A stretch of 22,763 nucleotides of DNA from an uncultured Bacilli bacterium (GCA_948874605.1 CAQRXS010000007.1:1-22763), one strand, 5' to 3'; positions 6,374-13,759 are shown, counted from the first letter of the stretch. Made by a program: numbers and translations. The notes: generated by a model not told the origin, from the letters alone.

Positions 6374-7762
6374 ATGGCTTTATCACAAATGGATATTATG
6401 GCATTACGAGGTTTCTTTAAAAAAACAGATCGAGTAAATGTTGCTCCAAGGGCTTTTTTGACGAAAAATTCCAAAGCAACATGTGACGAAGTATTAGCGC
6501 ATATTGCCGATTGGCTTTCTAATATGTTTGATGCAGGCATTGATTCTAATGTTACGTGGAAATTAACAAACTATATTATTTTTAGTATTACATTCTGGCA
6601 GGACAAACAGTTCAAACTTTCTGATGAAACTTTAAACAAAATGAAAATTTCTTTGGAAAAATTTATGGAATCTAAAACCTATCAAGATTTAAGTACTCGT
6701 AGTGTAACATCATTAAAAAATAAGTATCAGTTAGTTGTAGAATATTTAAAAAATGTTAAAGTTGAAGAAGAAATAGAGGAAAAACCAAGCAATGAAGAGT
6801 TAGATTCTATTTATGAACGACTAAAAGCTTTACAAGAAGAATTAGATCGCACTAAACGTAGAAATGGAAAATTAGAAAAAAGTATTAGTTCCATGAGAAC
6901 TTTAGAAGAAAAGCAACAGAATGAAATTAGGAAGTTAAAGAAAGATTTAGAGGAACAGAGAGATCAAATTAAAAGTTTGGAGGCAGAGGTAAGTGAAAAA
7001 GATATCTGTATTGGTGCACTACAATCAAGTCTAGCAAATAGGGAAGCTCAATTAAATAGTGCGCTTCTTAAAAATCAGCGACTTTCAAAAGCGGTAAGTG
7101 ATAATAATAAAAAAGCCGAGACAGAAAGTACTATATCGGTGGAAATTGAAACTTTACGAAATCAACGGGATGCGTTATTTCTGGAATTAGAAGAACGACC
7201 AATTCGGTTAGTAAATCAAGCTGAAAATGAGAGTCATGATATTTTGTCACAAATAGAAGAAGAATTAATTTTTTATTTGAAAGAAGGGAAGCATTTTCCT
7301 ACTATATTGCGCCATATTAATCAAAAGTATTTATTAAACGAAAGAGAACTTTTAACTATTTTAAATAAAATGCAAAACAGCTTTTTATGGCGTCAAGAAT
7401 ACCTAACATTAATTCCTAAAAAATACCAATTAGAAACAAAATATAATGATTTAAAAAAGGTTCAGATAAATATACCAGCTGATAAAAGGAAAAGTACTGT
7501 GTTATTTACTTCTGATTATCATTTTAGTATTTATGATAACGGTGTAGCAAAGAAAATGGACATACTTTATGAGTATGCGTCCAAAAAAGGAATTTCTAAT
7601 ATTTTTATGCTAGGTGACTTTTGGCATTTCTATACAAAAAAGCATAATAAGCCAACATTGGAAGAATTATCAAAGGCCCGAAAAAGAGTAGAAGAGTTTG
7701 CAGAAAAATTACCGTTTGACTCTAAAATAAAAATTTCTTCTTTTATGGATATAATCCAGTAG
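6374..7762 (+). CDS. Coiled-coil metallophosphoesterase, 5' part of a broken gene
   Basis: This 462-codon part ends at a TAG just before the second half continues in another frame. Residues 1-130 form an unrecognised, mostly helical N-terminal domain. Residues about 135-275 are a long Glu/Lys-rich heptad coiled coil. From about 373 a calcineurin-like metallophosphoesterase domain begins, with Asp381 and His383 in TSDYHF (D-x-H motif) and Asp415 in LGDFWH (G-D motif). The next expected motif, G-N-H-D/E, is missing from every frame at the point where the reading frame breaks (about 7720-7745), so DNA including that motif appears to have been lost. The C-terminal metal-binding motif is at 7990-8004. 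I read this as one gene of roughly 600 codons, damaged by an out-of-frame deletion or by an assembly error. The coiled coil suggests a self-associating or scaffolded enzyme. Substrate is unknown. Confidence 0.7.
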   Translation: MALSQMDIMALRGFFKKTDRVNVAPRAFLTKNSKATCDEVLAHIADWLSNMFDAGIDSNVTWKLTNYIIFSITFWQDKQFKLSDETLNKMKISLEKFMESKTYQDLSTRSVTSLKNKYQLVVEYLKNVKVEEEIEEKPSNEELDSIYERLKALQEELDRTKRRNGKLEKSISSMRTLEEKQQNEIRKLKKDLEEQRDQIKSLEAEVSEKDICIGALQSSLANREAQLNSALLKNQRLSKAVSDNNKKAETESTISVEIETLRNQRDALFLELEERPIRLVNQAENESHDILSQIEEELIFYLKEGKHFPTILRHINQKYLLNERELLTILNKMQNSFLWRQEYLTLIPKKYQLETKYNDLKKVQINIPADKRKSTVLFTSDYHFSIYDNGVAKKMDILYEYASKKGISNIFMLGDFWHFYTKKHNKPTLEELSKARKRVEEFAEKLPFDSKIKISSFMDIIQ

Positions 7763-7824
7763 GAGAAATCGCGAGCGCAAGACCTGATTACTATTCATTA
7801 GGATATAAACATGCTTGTGTAACT

Positions 7825-8205
7825 ATGAATTACCGTGACCAAGAAAATACTTTTATGTTTCATCATTTCGATAAGAGGCTTCTTCACGAAACAAAAGATG
7901 GTAAAATTTCGACACGTCAATTAAATCAAACAGTAAATGATTGGTATAAAACTACGCATTTTAATCGTTCCAATACTTATTTGGATTTCCATGGTCATTT
8001 TCATTTGTTTCATTTTGACGCTGAAACTAATAATTTTTCTTTGCCTTCCTATGGGCATGATAGGCTTAAAGATGGTTTAGTCGAAGCCAATGTTTATTTT
8101 GAAAATTCAGGAAAAATTGAACAAGTTGTATTTACGCCTTTTACTCTCCAAGGTAACTTAGAAAAAGGTGCAAAAATTGTATATAATAAAAAATTAAAAA
8201 AATAA
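7825..8205 (+). CDS. 3' fragment of the broken metallophosphoesterase
   Basis: This is the C-terminal remainder of the preceding gene in a different frame. The frame is open from 7726, after a TAA at 7723-7725, and homologous-looking sequence starts at about 7742 with YGYNPVGEIASARPDYYSLG. The ATG at 7825 has no convincing ribosome site, so independent translation is doubtful. It contains a His pair in FMFHHFD and HGHFH at 7990-8004, the G-H-x-H motif that completes the two-metal site of calcineurin-like phosphoesterases. Without the missing N-H-D motif, neither fragment should be catalytically competent. Either a recent pseudogene or a sequencing/assembly deletion explains it; the otherwise clean frames argue that any mutation is recent. 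Confidence 0.6.
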   Translation: MNYRDQENTFMFHHFDKRLLHETKDGKISTRQLNQTVNDWYKTTHFNRSNTYLDFHGHFHLFHFDAETNNFSLPSYGHDRLKDGLVEANVYFENSGKIEQVVFTPFTLQGNLEKGAKIVYNKKLKK

Positions 8206-8210
8206 AATTC

Positions 8211-8239
8211 TTGATTTTCATTTAGATACATAGTATCTT
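8211..8239 (+). promoter_or_regulatory. Promoter of glf
   Basis: TTGATT (8211-8216) and TATCTT (8234-8239) are 17 nt apart. A perfect inverted repeat, AGATAC-ATA-GTATCT (8224-8238), overlaps the -10 and could be an operator, but 6-bp arms are common by chance in AT-rich DNA. GAGG lies before the ATG at 8260. Confidence 0.5.
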
Positions 8240-8259
8240 TAAATTAGAAAGAGGTAGAA

Positions 8260-9363
8260 ATGAAAAAATATGATTATTTGATTGTTGGAGCAGGCCTTTT
8301 TGGCGCAACATTCGCTCATGAAATGACGAAACAAGGAAAGAAATGTTTAGTTATTGATAAACGTGATCATATAGGTGGTAATGTTTATTGTGAAGATGTG
8401 AATGGAATACATGTTCATAAATATGGTGCTCATATTTTCCATACGTCCGATAAAGAAATTTGGGAGTATGTTAATAATTTTTGTGAGTTCAACAACTATG
8501 TAAATTCTCCAATTGCGAATTTTAAAGGTGAATTATACAACATGCCGTTTAATATGAATACATTTACAAAACTATGGAGTGATGTTATTACACCAGAGGA
8601 TGCAAGAAAAAAAATAGAAATTCAAAAACAAGAGTTAAATGGCCGTGAACCAGAAAATCTAGAAGAGCAAGCAATTTCTCTTGTTGGTAGAGATATTTAT
8701 GAGAAACTAGTAAAAGGATATACAGAAAAACAATGGGGAAGAGATTGTAAGGAATTACCTGCCTTCATAATTAAACGTTTACCAGTAAGATTTACATTTA
8801 ATAATAATTACTTTAATGATCGTTATCAAGGAATACCGATAGGGGGATATAACGTGATTATTGAAAAAATGCTTGAAGGATGCGATATTGAACTTGGTGT
8901 AGATTATTTAAAAGAAAAAGAAAAGTATAATGCTTTAGCCGAAAAAGTTTTATATACAGGAATGATTGATGAGTTTTATAATTTTAAATTAGGAAACTTA
9001 GAGTACCGTAGTTTGAGGTTTGAAAATGAATATTTAAGTAATGTAAATGATTATCAAGGCAATGCGGTTATTAATTATACGGATAGAGAAACTCCATATA
9101 CGCGAGTAATTGAACATAAGCATTTTGAATTTCAAGATGTCCCTGGAACTGTAATTACTCGGGAATATCCAAGCGATTGGCATTTTGGTATGGAAGCTTA
9201 CTATCCCGTAAATGATGAAAAAAATAATTCCTTATTTGAAGAATATAAAAAACTAGCAAAGGCAGAAGAAAATGTAATCTTTGGTGGAAGACTAGGTAAT
9301 TACAAATATTATGATATGGATAAAGTAATCAAAGCTGCTTTAGAGCTTGCGAGAAGTATGTAA
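8260..9363 (+). CDS. glf: UDP-galactopyranose mutase
   Basis: This FAD enzyme interconverts UDP-galactopyranose and UDP-galactofuranose, the donor for Galf residues in surface glycans. The 367-residue length is typical. The N-terminal dinucleotide fold carries GAGLFGA at 10-16 and a following I-G-G-N segment at 38-41. HKYGAHIFHT lies at 53-62, KGYTEKQWGRD at 152-162, and the RLPVRFTFNN segment, including the arginine that contacts the UDP-sugar, at about 173-182. It stands immediately upstream of the polysaccharide operon but has its own promoter and a strong terminator, so it can be expressed independently. No dedicated galactofuranosyltransferase was recognised in the window; the DUF4422 enzyme is the only sugar transferase candidate nearby. 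Confidence 0.95.
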   Translation: MKKYDYLIVGAGLFGATFAHEMTKQGKKCLVIDKRDHIGGNVYCEDVNGIHVHKYGAHIFHTSDKEIWEYVNNFCEFNNYVNSPIANFKGELYNMPFNMNTFTKLWSDVITPEDARKKIEIQKQELNGREPENLEEQAISLVGRDIYEKLVKGYTEKQWGRDCKELPAFIIKRLPVRFTFNNNYFNDRYQGIPIGGYNVIIEKMLEGCDIELGVDYLKEKEKYNALAEKVLYTGMIDEFYNFKLGNLEYRSLRFENEYLSNVNDYQGNAVINYTDRETPYTRVIEHKHFEFQDVPGTVITREYPSDWHFGMEAYYPVNDEKNNSLFEEYKKLAKAEENVIFGGRLGNYKYYDMDKVIKAALELARSM

Positions 9364-9447
9364 ATATCGTTATAAAAAACAACAACAATACAATAATTAT
9401 ATAATATTAAATAAGAACTAATTTTAAGCAAGATCATAATTTGAAAG

Positions 9448-9475
9448 AAGATGAGTGAATGAAACTCGTCTTTTT
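9448..9475 (+). terminator. Intrinsic terminator after glf
   Basis: AAGATGAGT (9448-9456) and ACTCGTCTT (9464-9472) pair over 9 bp with one G-U wobble around a 7-nt loop, followed directly by a T-run. It separates glf from the downstream operon. The rest of the 288-bp gap holds A-rich sequence without an evident gene (9364-9440), then the promoters at 9509-9614. Confidence 0.85.
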
Positions 9476-9508
9476 AATAACAAAATTCCCACAATTTCAA
9501 CATTTTTC

Positions 9509-9539
9509 TTGACGTTAGGGGGGGGGTATTTGATACAAT
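9509..9539 (+). promoter_or_regulatory. Polysaccharide operon promoter P1 with a poly-G spacer
   Basis: TTGACG (9509-9514) and TACAAT (9534-9539) are separated by 19 nt, and TGA before the -10 gives an extended -10. Nine consecutive G (9518-9526) sit inside the spacer. Slippage of such a tract during replication would change the spacing, and loss of two G would give the optimal 17. The predicted transcript begins around 9546. I infer a phase-variable promoter; the sequence alone shows only one length. Confidence 0.6.
9518..9526. repeat. Nine-G homopolymer tract
   Basis: This is the longest G run I noticed in an otherwise very AT-rich window, located between the -35 and -10 boxes of P1. No upstream start codon with a ribosome site reads through it, so an effect on transcription is more likely than on translation. 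Confidence 0.9.
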
Positions 9540-9549
9540 ATATTTAGCC

Positions 9550-9651
9550 ATGAAAAAACAGAAAAGCTTTTCAAAATGTTCTTGGTTGCGCAACAGAGTG
9601 ATACGTGTTAAAATAATGTATAAGCGAGAAAGAAGTGTATTGGGTGATTAA
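9550..9651 (+). CDS. Possible 33-residue leader peptide
   Basis: An ATG at 9550 opens a basic 33-codon frame (begins MKKQKSFSKCSW) whose TAA at 9649-9651 directly abuts the ATG of the sugar transferase gene (TAAATG). There is no Shine-Dalgarno site, but a transcript from P1 would start only a few bases upstream, so leaderless initiation is conceivable. Transcripts from P2 would omit the first part; an in-frame ATG at 9616 would remain. It could couple translation into the operon or be a chance frame. Confidence 0.25.
   Translation: MKKQKSFSKCSWLRNRVIRVKIMYKRERSVLGD
9585..9614 (+). promoter_or_regulatory. Second promoter P2 overlapping a palindrome
   Basis: TTGCGC (9586-9591) and TAAAAT (9609-9614) are exactly 17 nt apart, with TGT before the -10 (extended -10). 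The perfect 10-bp palindrome GTTGCGCAAC (9585-9594) covers the -35 and could be an operator half or core site. Another palindrome, GAAAAGCTTTTC, lies at 9561-9572. The ribosome site GGGTGAT then precedes the ATG at 9652. P2 would give expression independent of the poly-G tract. Confidence 0.45.
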
Positions 9652-10326
9652 ATGAAAAGTGGAGAGCTAGTGAATGAGCAATCTAGTATAGGATATAGCG
9701 CCAAGAAGAAAATATATTTTTTTATCAAAAGAATTTTTGATATATTTTGTAGTTTGATAGGAATTATATTTTTATTACCATTATCTTTAGTAATAAAAAT
9801 ATGTTATGTCTGCACAGGAGATTTTCGAAGTATATTTTATTCTCAGTTGCGAATTGGAAAAAACGGCAAATTGTTTCGTTTTTATAAGTATCAAACAATG
9901 ATTTCCAATGCAGACGAAGTTTTGGAAAAAATGCTTGAAGAAGATGAGGCGCTTCGTGAGGAATTCCGAATAAATCAAAAATTTAAAAACGATCCAAGAG
10001 TAACAAAGTTTGGAAAAATTTTAAGAAAATTATCGATTGATGAATTACCACAGTTGCTTAACGTTTTGATTGGCAATATGAGCTTAATAGGTAATCGTCC
10101 TTATTTGCCTCGTGAAATACCTGAAATGGGAGAGTACTATAATGATATCGTCAAAACGAAACCTGGAATTACTGGCTTATGGCAAGTAAGTGGAAGAAAT
10201 GATGTAACATTCAAAAAAAGATTAGAGTTAGAACAACAGTATTCTGAAGAATGTTGTCTGAAGCTAGACATTAAAATATTGCTTCATACCTTTGCAGCGG
10301 TATTTAAAGGCGATGGTGCGATGTGA
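9652..10326 (+). CDS. Initiating undecaprenyl-phosphate sugar phosphotransferase
   Basis: A polyprenyl-phosphate hexose-1-phosphate transferase of the small (PglC/WcaJ C-terminal) type. It transfers sugar-1-phosphate from a UDP-sugar to undecaprenyl phosphate, the first step of repeat-unit assembly on the cytoplasmic face. The 224 residues include a membrane or re-entrant hydrophobic helix at about 30-52, a KYQTM segment at 79-83 (usually K-F-R-S-M), DPRVTKFG at 114-121, the catalytic Asp130-Glu131 dyad in SIDELPQLLNVL, and PGITGLWQVSGRN at 171-183. The GPRP motif after the dyad is GNRP here (147-150), an uncommon change. It is the first gene of the operon, starts directly after a small upstream frame, and ends overlapping the GTG start of the next gene. 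Confidence 0.92.
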   Translation: MKSGELVNEQSSIGYSAKKKIYFFIKRIFDIFCSLIGIIFLLPLSLVIKICYVCTGDFRSIFYSQLRIGKNGKLFRFYKYQTMISNADEVLEKMLEEDEALREEFRINQKFKNDPRVTKFGKILRKLSIDELPQLLNVLIGNMSLIGNRPYLPREIPEMGEYYNDIVKTKPGITGLWQVSGRNDVTFKKRLELEQQYSEECCLKLDIKILLHTFAAVFKGDGAM

Positions 10327-11327
10327 AAAAAATTGTGTTATTATTTTGTCTATTGGGTTTTATAACTGGATGTAGTAAAGAAAAATTAGTGGATAGCAAT
10401 GATATACCAAATTTTTCTGAGTTAGAATCACAAGAGAAAAAAATTAATATTGTTGATTTGGATTCTAATACTAGACCCATTGCTGTAGTAGTAAATAATT
10501 CAGCAGTAGCAGTAAAAGTACAGACAGGTTTACAAAACGCTTATTTAGTGTATGAGATTCCAGTCGAAGGCGGACTTACAAGATTGTTAGCAATCTACAA
10601 AGATGTTGAGGATCTTACCATTGGAACCATCCGAAGCGCTCGTCATAATTTTTTAGATTATGCTTTTGAAAGCGATGCAATTTTAGTTCATTATGGCTGG
10701 AGTCATTATGCCAAAGATGATATTAAATCTACAGGAATAAATAATATTAATGGCCTGTCCGATTCAGCATTTTGGCGAGAAAATCCCGAAAAACTTCCAT
10801 CAGAACATACTGCTTATACAAGTATTTCTAAAATAAAAAACACAGCGAGTCAAAAGGGATACCGAATGACTACAGAAGATTCTTTAATTTTTCAATATTC
10901 TGAGCAAGAAGTTTTATTAGAAAGACAAGAAGGGTTTAAAAAAGCAAAACAATTAAATATACCATCAAATGATCAGTCTAATACTTCATATACCTATGAT
11001 GAAGAATCAAAAACTTATAAAAGATTTGTAAATGGTAATCCACACATTGACTATAAAACGAAAAAGCAATATACAGTTAAAAATATCATAATACAAAAAA
11101 TTAACACAAAAGTAGCCAAAGATAATTATTATTGGGATTTAGAAACAGTGGGTACAGGAGAAGGATTTTATATTACGAATGGCTACGCGATCCCTATAAC
11201 ATGGACGAAAGAATCAAGAAATGCCAAAACAAGCTATCGCTATCAAGATGGAACTGAAGTAATTTTAAACGATGGTAACACCTATGTTCAATTACAGTCC
11301 ACAAAGCAGAGTTTAAAAATGGAATAG
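10323..11327 (+). CDS. DUF3048 (YerB-like) lipoprotein
   Basis: A GTG start overlaps the previous stop as GTGA. The N-terminus is a lipoprotein signal (MKKIVLLFCLLGFITGC) with the lipobox I-T-G-C and lipidated Cys17. The mature part matches the DUF3048 family as in Bacillus YerB: RPIAVVVNN, the EGGLTRLLAIY and GTIRSARHNFLDYAF stretches, then a C-terminal part with GEGFYITNGYAIPITW. The biochemical role is not established to my knowledge. Such proteins are usually encoded alone, so a place as second gene of a capsule-type operon suggests an extracytoplasmic role in assembling, attaching or modifying the polymer. That role is inference from position only. Confidence 0.85.
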   Translation: MKKIVLLFCLLGFITGCSKEKLVDSNDIPNFSELESQEKKINIVDLDSNTRPIAVVVNNSAVAVKVQTGLQNAYLVYEIPVEGGLTRLLAIYKDVEDLTIGTIRSARHNFLDYAFESDAILVHYGWSHYAKDDIKSTGINNINGLSDSAFWRENPEKLPSEHTAYTSISKIKNTASQKGYRMTTEDSLIFQYSEQEVLLERQEGFKKAKQLNIPSNDQSNTSYTYDEESKTYKRFVNGNPHIDYKTKKQYTVKNIIIQKINTKVAKDNYYWDLETVGTGEGFYITNGYAIPITWTKESRNAKTSYRYQDGTEVILNDGNTYVQLQSTKQSLKME

Positions 11328-11337
11328 AGAGGTTTAT

Positions 11338-12120
11338 ATGAAAAAGATTATAGTTGCAACTCATAAAGAATATCAAATGCCAGAAGATGAGCTGTATTTA
11401 CCAGTTCATGGTGGTGCAGAGGGGAAACCGGATATAGGTTATCAAAAAGATAATGAAGGCGAGAATATTTCTCTTAAAAATCCTTATTTTTGTGAACTTA
11501 CGAGTCTTTATTGGGCATGGAAAAATTTAGATGTAGATTATATTGGATTAGTTCATTATCGTCGCTATTTTTCTTTGTATAAAAAAAGAATGAAAACTGA
11601 ACAAGAAAAATTTCAACATGTTTTAAGTTCAAAAGAATTAAATGAATTATTAGAAAATACAGATGTAATTGTACCTAAAAAAAGAAAATATTATATAGAG
11701 TCTCTTTACTCACATTATCAACATACTTTACATATTGAACCACTAGAGATAACTGGACAGATAATACAAGAAAAATATCCAAAATATATTGATGAGTTTC
11801 AACGTTTAAAAAAACGAACTTCTGGTCATATGTTTAATATGTTTATTATGAAAAAAAGTGTTTTAGAAGGATATTGTGAATGGCTATTTGATATATTGTT
11901 TGAGTTAGAAAAAAGAGTGGATAACGATAAATATGATGCATTCCATGCCAGATTCTATGGAAGAGTTTCAGAGTTATTACTAGATGTATATCTTAACACG
12001 AATCACATTTCTTACAAAGAAGTAAAAGTAATAGATATGCAAAATATTAATTGGTTAAAAAAAGGTACAAGTTTTTTAAAAGCTAAATTTCTAGGTGAAA
12101 AATATGGGAAAAGTTTTTAG
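11338..12120 (+). CDS. DUF4422 glycosyltransferase
   Basis: The 260-residue protein matches the DUF4422 family of capsule and lipopolysaccharide glycosyltransferases. Landmarks are the start MKKIIVATHKEY, the PVHGG segment at 22-26, NPYFCELTSLYWAWKN at 48-63 and GLVHYRRYFS at 70-79, which is diagnostic of the family. No membrane segment is visible, so it should act on the lipid-linked unit at the cytoplasmic face. It is the only conventional sugar glycosyltransferase I can recognise in the operon. Donor and linkage are unknown; a UDP-Galf donor is possible given glf upstream. GAGAGG precedes the ATG, and the gap to the previous gene is 10 bp. Confidence 0.88.
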   Translation: MKKIIVATHKEYQMPEDELYLPVHGGAEGKPDIGYQKDNEGENISLKNPYFCELTSLYWAWKNLDVDYIGLVHYRRYFSLYKKRMKTEQEKFQHVLSSKELNELLENTDVIVPKKRKYYIESLYSHYQHTLHIEPLEITGQIIQEKYPKYIDEFQRLKKRTSGHMFNMFIMKKSVLEGYCEWLFDILFELEKRVDNDKYDAFHARFYGRVSELLLDVYLNTNHISYKEVKVIDMQNINWLKKGTSFLKAKFLGEKYGKSF

Positions 12121-12128
12121 GAAGTGTG

Positions 12129-13052
12129 ATGAAAATGTTTGAAACAAATAAGTACATAAAAACTCTTGAAAATAAATTTTGTAAAATTTTAACAGAGGAT
12201 GAAATTAAAGAAATTCAACAAATAGTTTTAGGAATGATGGTGGATTTAAATGATATCTTTCAAAGATATGATATTAAGTATTATTTGGGAGGAGGCAGTG
12301 CTTTAGGAGCAATACGCCACAAGGGATTTATACCATGGGATGAAGATATGGATATAAATATGTTTCGAAAAGATTATGAAAAGCTAATAAAAATATTTGA
12401 TGAGGAACCTCGCTTGTATGAAAAATATTATTTATGTGAAAATAGTTATGATAATGAATTTGATGTAAATTTTATGAAAATAAAATTAAAAGGAACTGTT
12501 TTTCAAGAGTATTTATATTCTGATTATAATAAAGATGGAGTATTTATAGATATTTTTCCGGTGGAAAATGTACCAAATAATAAAATTCTTCAAAAATTAC
12601 ATGGCTATTTAATACATGGCATGTTATTTATTTGCTCATGTATTAGGTTTTATAAAAAAAAGGAAAAGTATTTATCTTTTGGTAATGATATAAAATACGT
12701 GAAAGCCGTAAAGAAAAAAGCGAGAATTGGAAAAATAGCATCGGCATTTGGAAGGAATTTTTGGCTTCGTATTTCAAAAAAAATAATGACGATGTGTAAA
12801 AATGAAAACTCGAATTATCTTTCTGTGCCAACAGGTAGAAAACATTATTTCGGCGAAATGATTCGTAGAAACGAAGTGCAACCACTAAAATGGGTTCCAT
12901 TTGAAAATATCGAACTTCCAGTGGCTAAAGATAACGCCACATACATGTCTAATCTTTATGGAGACTATATGAAGATTCCAGAAGTTTCTAAAAGGGAACG
13001 ACATTATATATATAAAATAGATTTAAAAAACGTAAGGAGTGAAAAAGAATGA
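12129..13052 (+). CDS. LicD-family phosphotransferase
   Basis: LicD proteins, nucleotidyltransferase-fold enzymes related to fukutin and FKRP, transfer phosphocholine or polyol phosphate from a CDP-activated donor to a glycan. Counting from the ATG at 12129, the signature GGGSALGAIRHKGFIPW lies at about 54-70, followed by DEDMDI with the metal-binding acids, and IDIFPVE at about 140-146. An in-frame GTG at 12126 is an alternative start; the ATG is chosen because AGGAAG at 12119-12124 sits 4 nt before it. The end overlaps the next gene by 4 bp. No choline kinase, choline importer or LicC-type partner was recognised here. The neighbour is an IspD/TarI-like cytidylyltransferase, which points to polyol phosphate rather than choline. 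Confidence 0.92.
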   Translation: MKMFETNKYIKTLENKFCKILTEDEIKEIQQIVLGMMVDLNDIFQRYDIKYYLGGGSALGAIRHKGFIPWDEDMDINMFRKDYEKLIKIFDEEPRLYEKYYLCENSYDNEFDVNFMKIKLKGTVFQEYLYSDYNKDGVFIDIFPVENVPNNKILQKLHGYLIHGMLFICSCIRFYKKKEKYLSFGNDIKYVKAVKKKARIGKIASAFGRNFWLRISKKIMTMCKNENSNYLSVPTGRKHYFGEMIRRNEVQPLKWVPFENIELPVAKDNATYMSNLYGDYMKIPEVSKRERHYIYKIDLKNVRSEKE

Positions 13053-13759
13053 ATATAGGTATTATTTTTGCGGGTGGAATAGGTAGTAGAATGAAAATGC
13101 CTGGTATGCCAAAACAATTTTTAAAAGTAAATGGAGTGCCAATTATTGTTCATACTTTAAGACATTTCCAGATTCATCCAGATATTCATAAAATAGTTGT
13201 TGTAATATTAGAAGATTATATGGATTATATGAGGCAATTAGCGGAAGAATATCATTTAACTAAAGTAGAAAGTATTGTAGCGGGTGGTGCAACAGGGCAA
13301 GAGTCTATTTATAATGGCCTGAAGGCAGCGGAAAGGATCGCTGACAATAAAAATGCAATTGTTTTAATACATGATGGGGTTCGTCCAATTATTGAAGAAG
13401 GTTTAATCGATAAAAATATTGCGAGTGTAAAAGAGTACGGATCAGCAATAAGCAGTGTTCCTTGCAAAGAGACAATTATTCAATTAGAAGATAACAATTA
13501 CGTGAAGCAAGTCATTGATCGTTCTACAGTATGGTTAGCAAGAGCGCCTCAAAGTTTTTATTTAAATGAGATTCTTACAGCTCATGAAAGAGCACGTAGT
13601 GAAAATCAAATTAATGTTATAGATTCTTGTACTATGATGACACAATATGGAAAAAAATGCCATATTGTAGAAACTTGTTCAGAAAATCTAAAAGTAACTA
13701 CACCAGATGATTTCTTTATTGTAGAACGTCTTATGAATGTAAAAAAGATAGAGGATTAA
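13049..13759 (+). CDS. IspD/TarI-like cytidylyltransferase (probable CDP-polyol synthase)
   Basis: A cytidylyltransferase that couples CTP to a sugar-alcohol phosphate. Visible motifs in 236 residues are FAGGIGSRM at 7-15 (nucleotide loop), PKQFL at 21-25, the AGGATGQESIYNGL block at 78-91, HDGVRP at 108-113, SVPCKETI at 136-143 and KVTTPDD at 215-221. The family includes IspD (CDP-methylerythritol) and TarI/Bcs1 (CDP-ribitol). HDGVRP and the SVPCKETI segment, together with two LicD domains in the same operon, favour a CDP-polyol such as ribitol, arabinitol or a similar alcohol for the surface polymer. An IspD role in isoprenoid synthesis is less likely in this context. It starts overlapping licD by 4 bp; the next gene starts 1 bp after its stop. 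Confidence 0.88.
   Translation: MNIGIIFAGGIGSRMKMPGMPKQFLKVNGVPIIVHTLRHFQIHPDIHKIVVVILEDYMDYMRQLAEEYHLTKVESIVAGGATGQESIYNGLKAAERIADNKNAIVLIHDGVRPIIEEGLIDKNIASVKEYGSAISSVPCKETIIQLEDNNYVKQVIDRSTVWLARAPQSFYLNEILTAHERARSENQINVIDSCTMMTQYGKKCHIVETCSENLKVTTPDDFFIVERLMNVKKIED

Noticed and set aside
8224..8238. AGATAC-ATA-GTATCT inverted repeat at the glf -10 as an operator
   Set aside because: Six-base arms are expected by chance in such AT-rich DNA, and no second copy was noticed near the other promoters.
9364..9447. A small RNA or tRNA gene in the AT-rich gap after glf
   Set aside because: No cloverleaf or conserved RNA pattern is visible; the stretch is low-complexity A-rich sequence before the terminator.
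9455..9547. A GTG frame reading through the poly-G tract, considered as a phase-variable coding switch
   Set aside because: It has no ribosome site, starts inside the terminator hairpin and ends in a stop before any gene. A promoter effect is the better explanation.
13049..13759. Assignment of the cytidylyltransferase to the isoprenoid (MEP) pathway as IspD
   Set aside because: The HDGVRP and SVPCKETI features and the LicD/Wzy/Wzx neighbours fit a CDP-polyol enzyme better, although the fold is shared.
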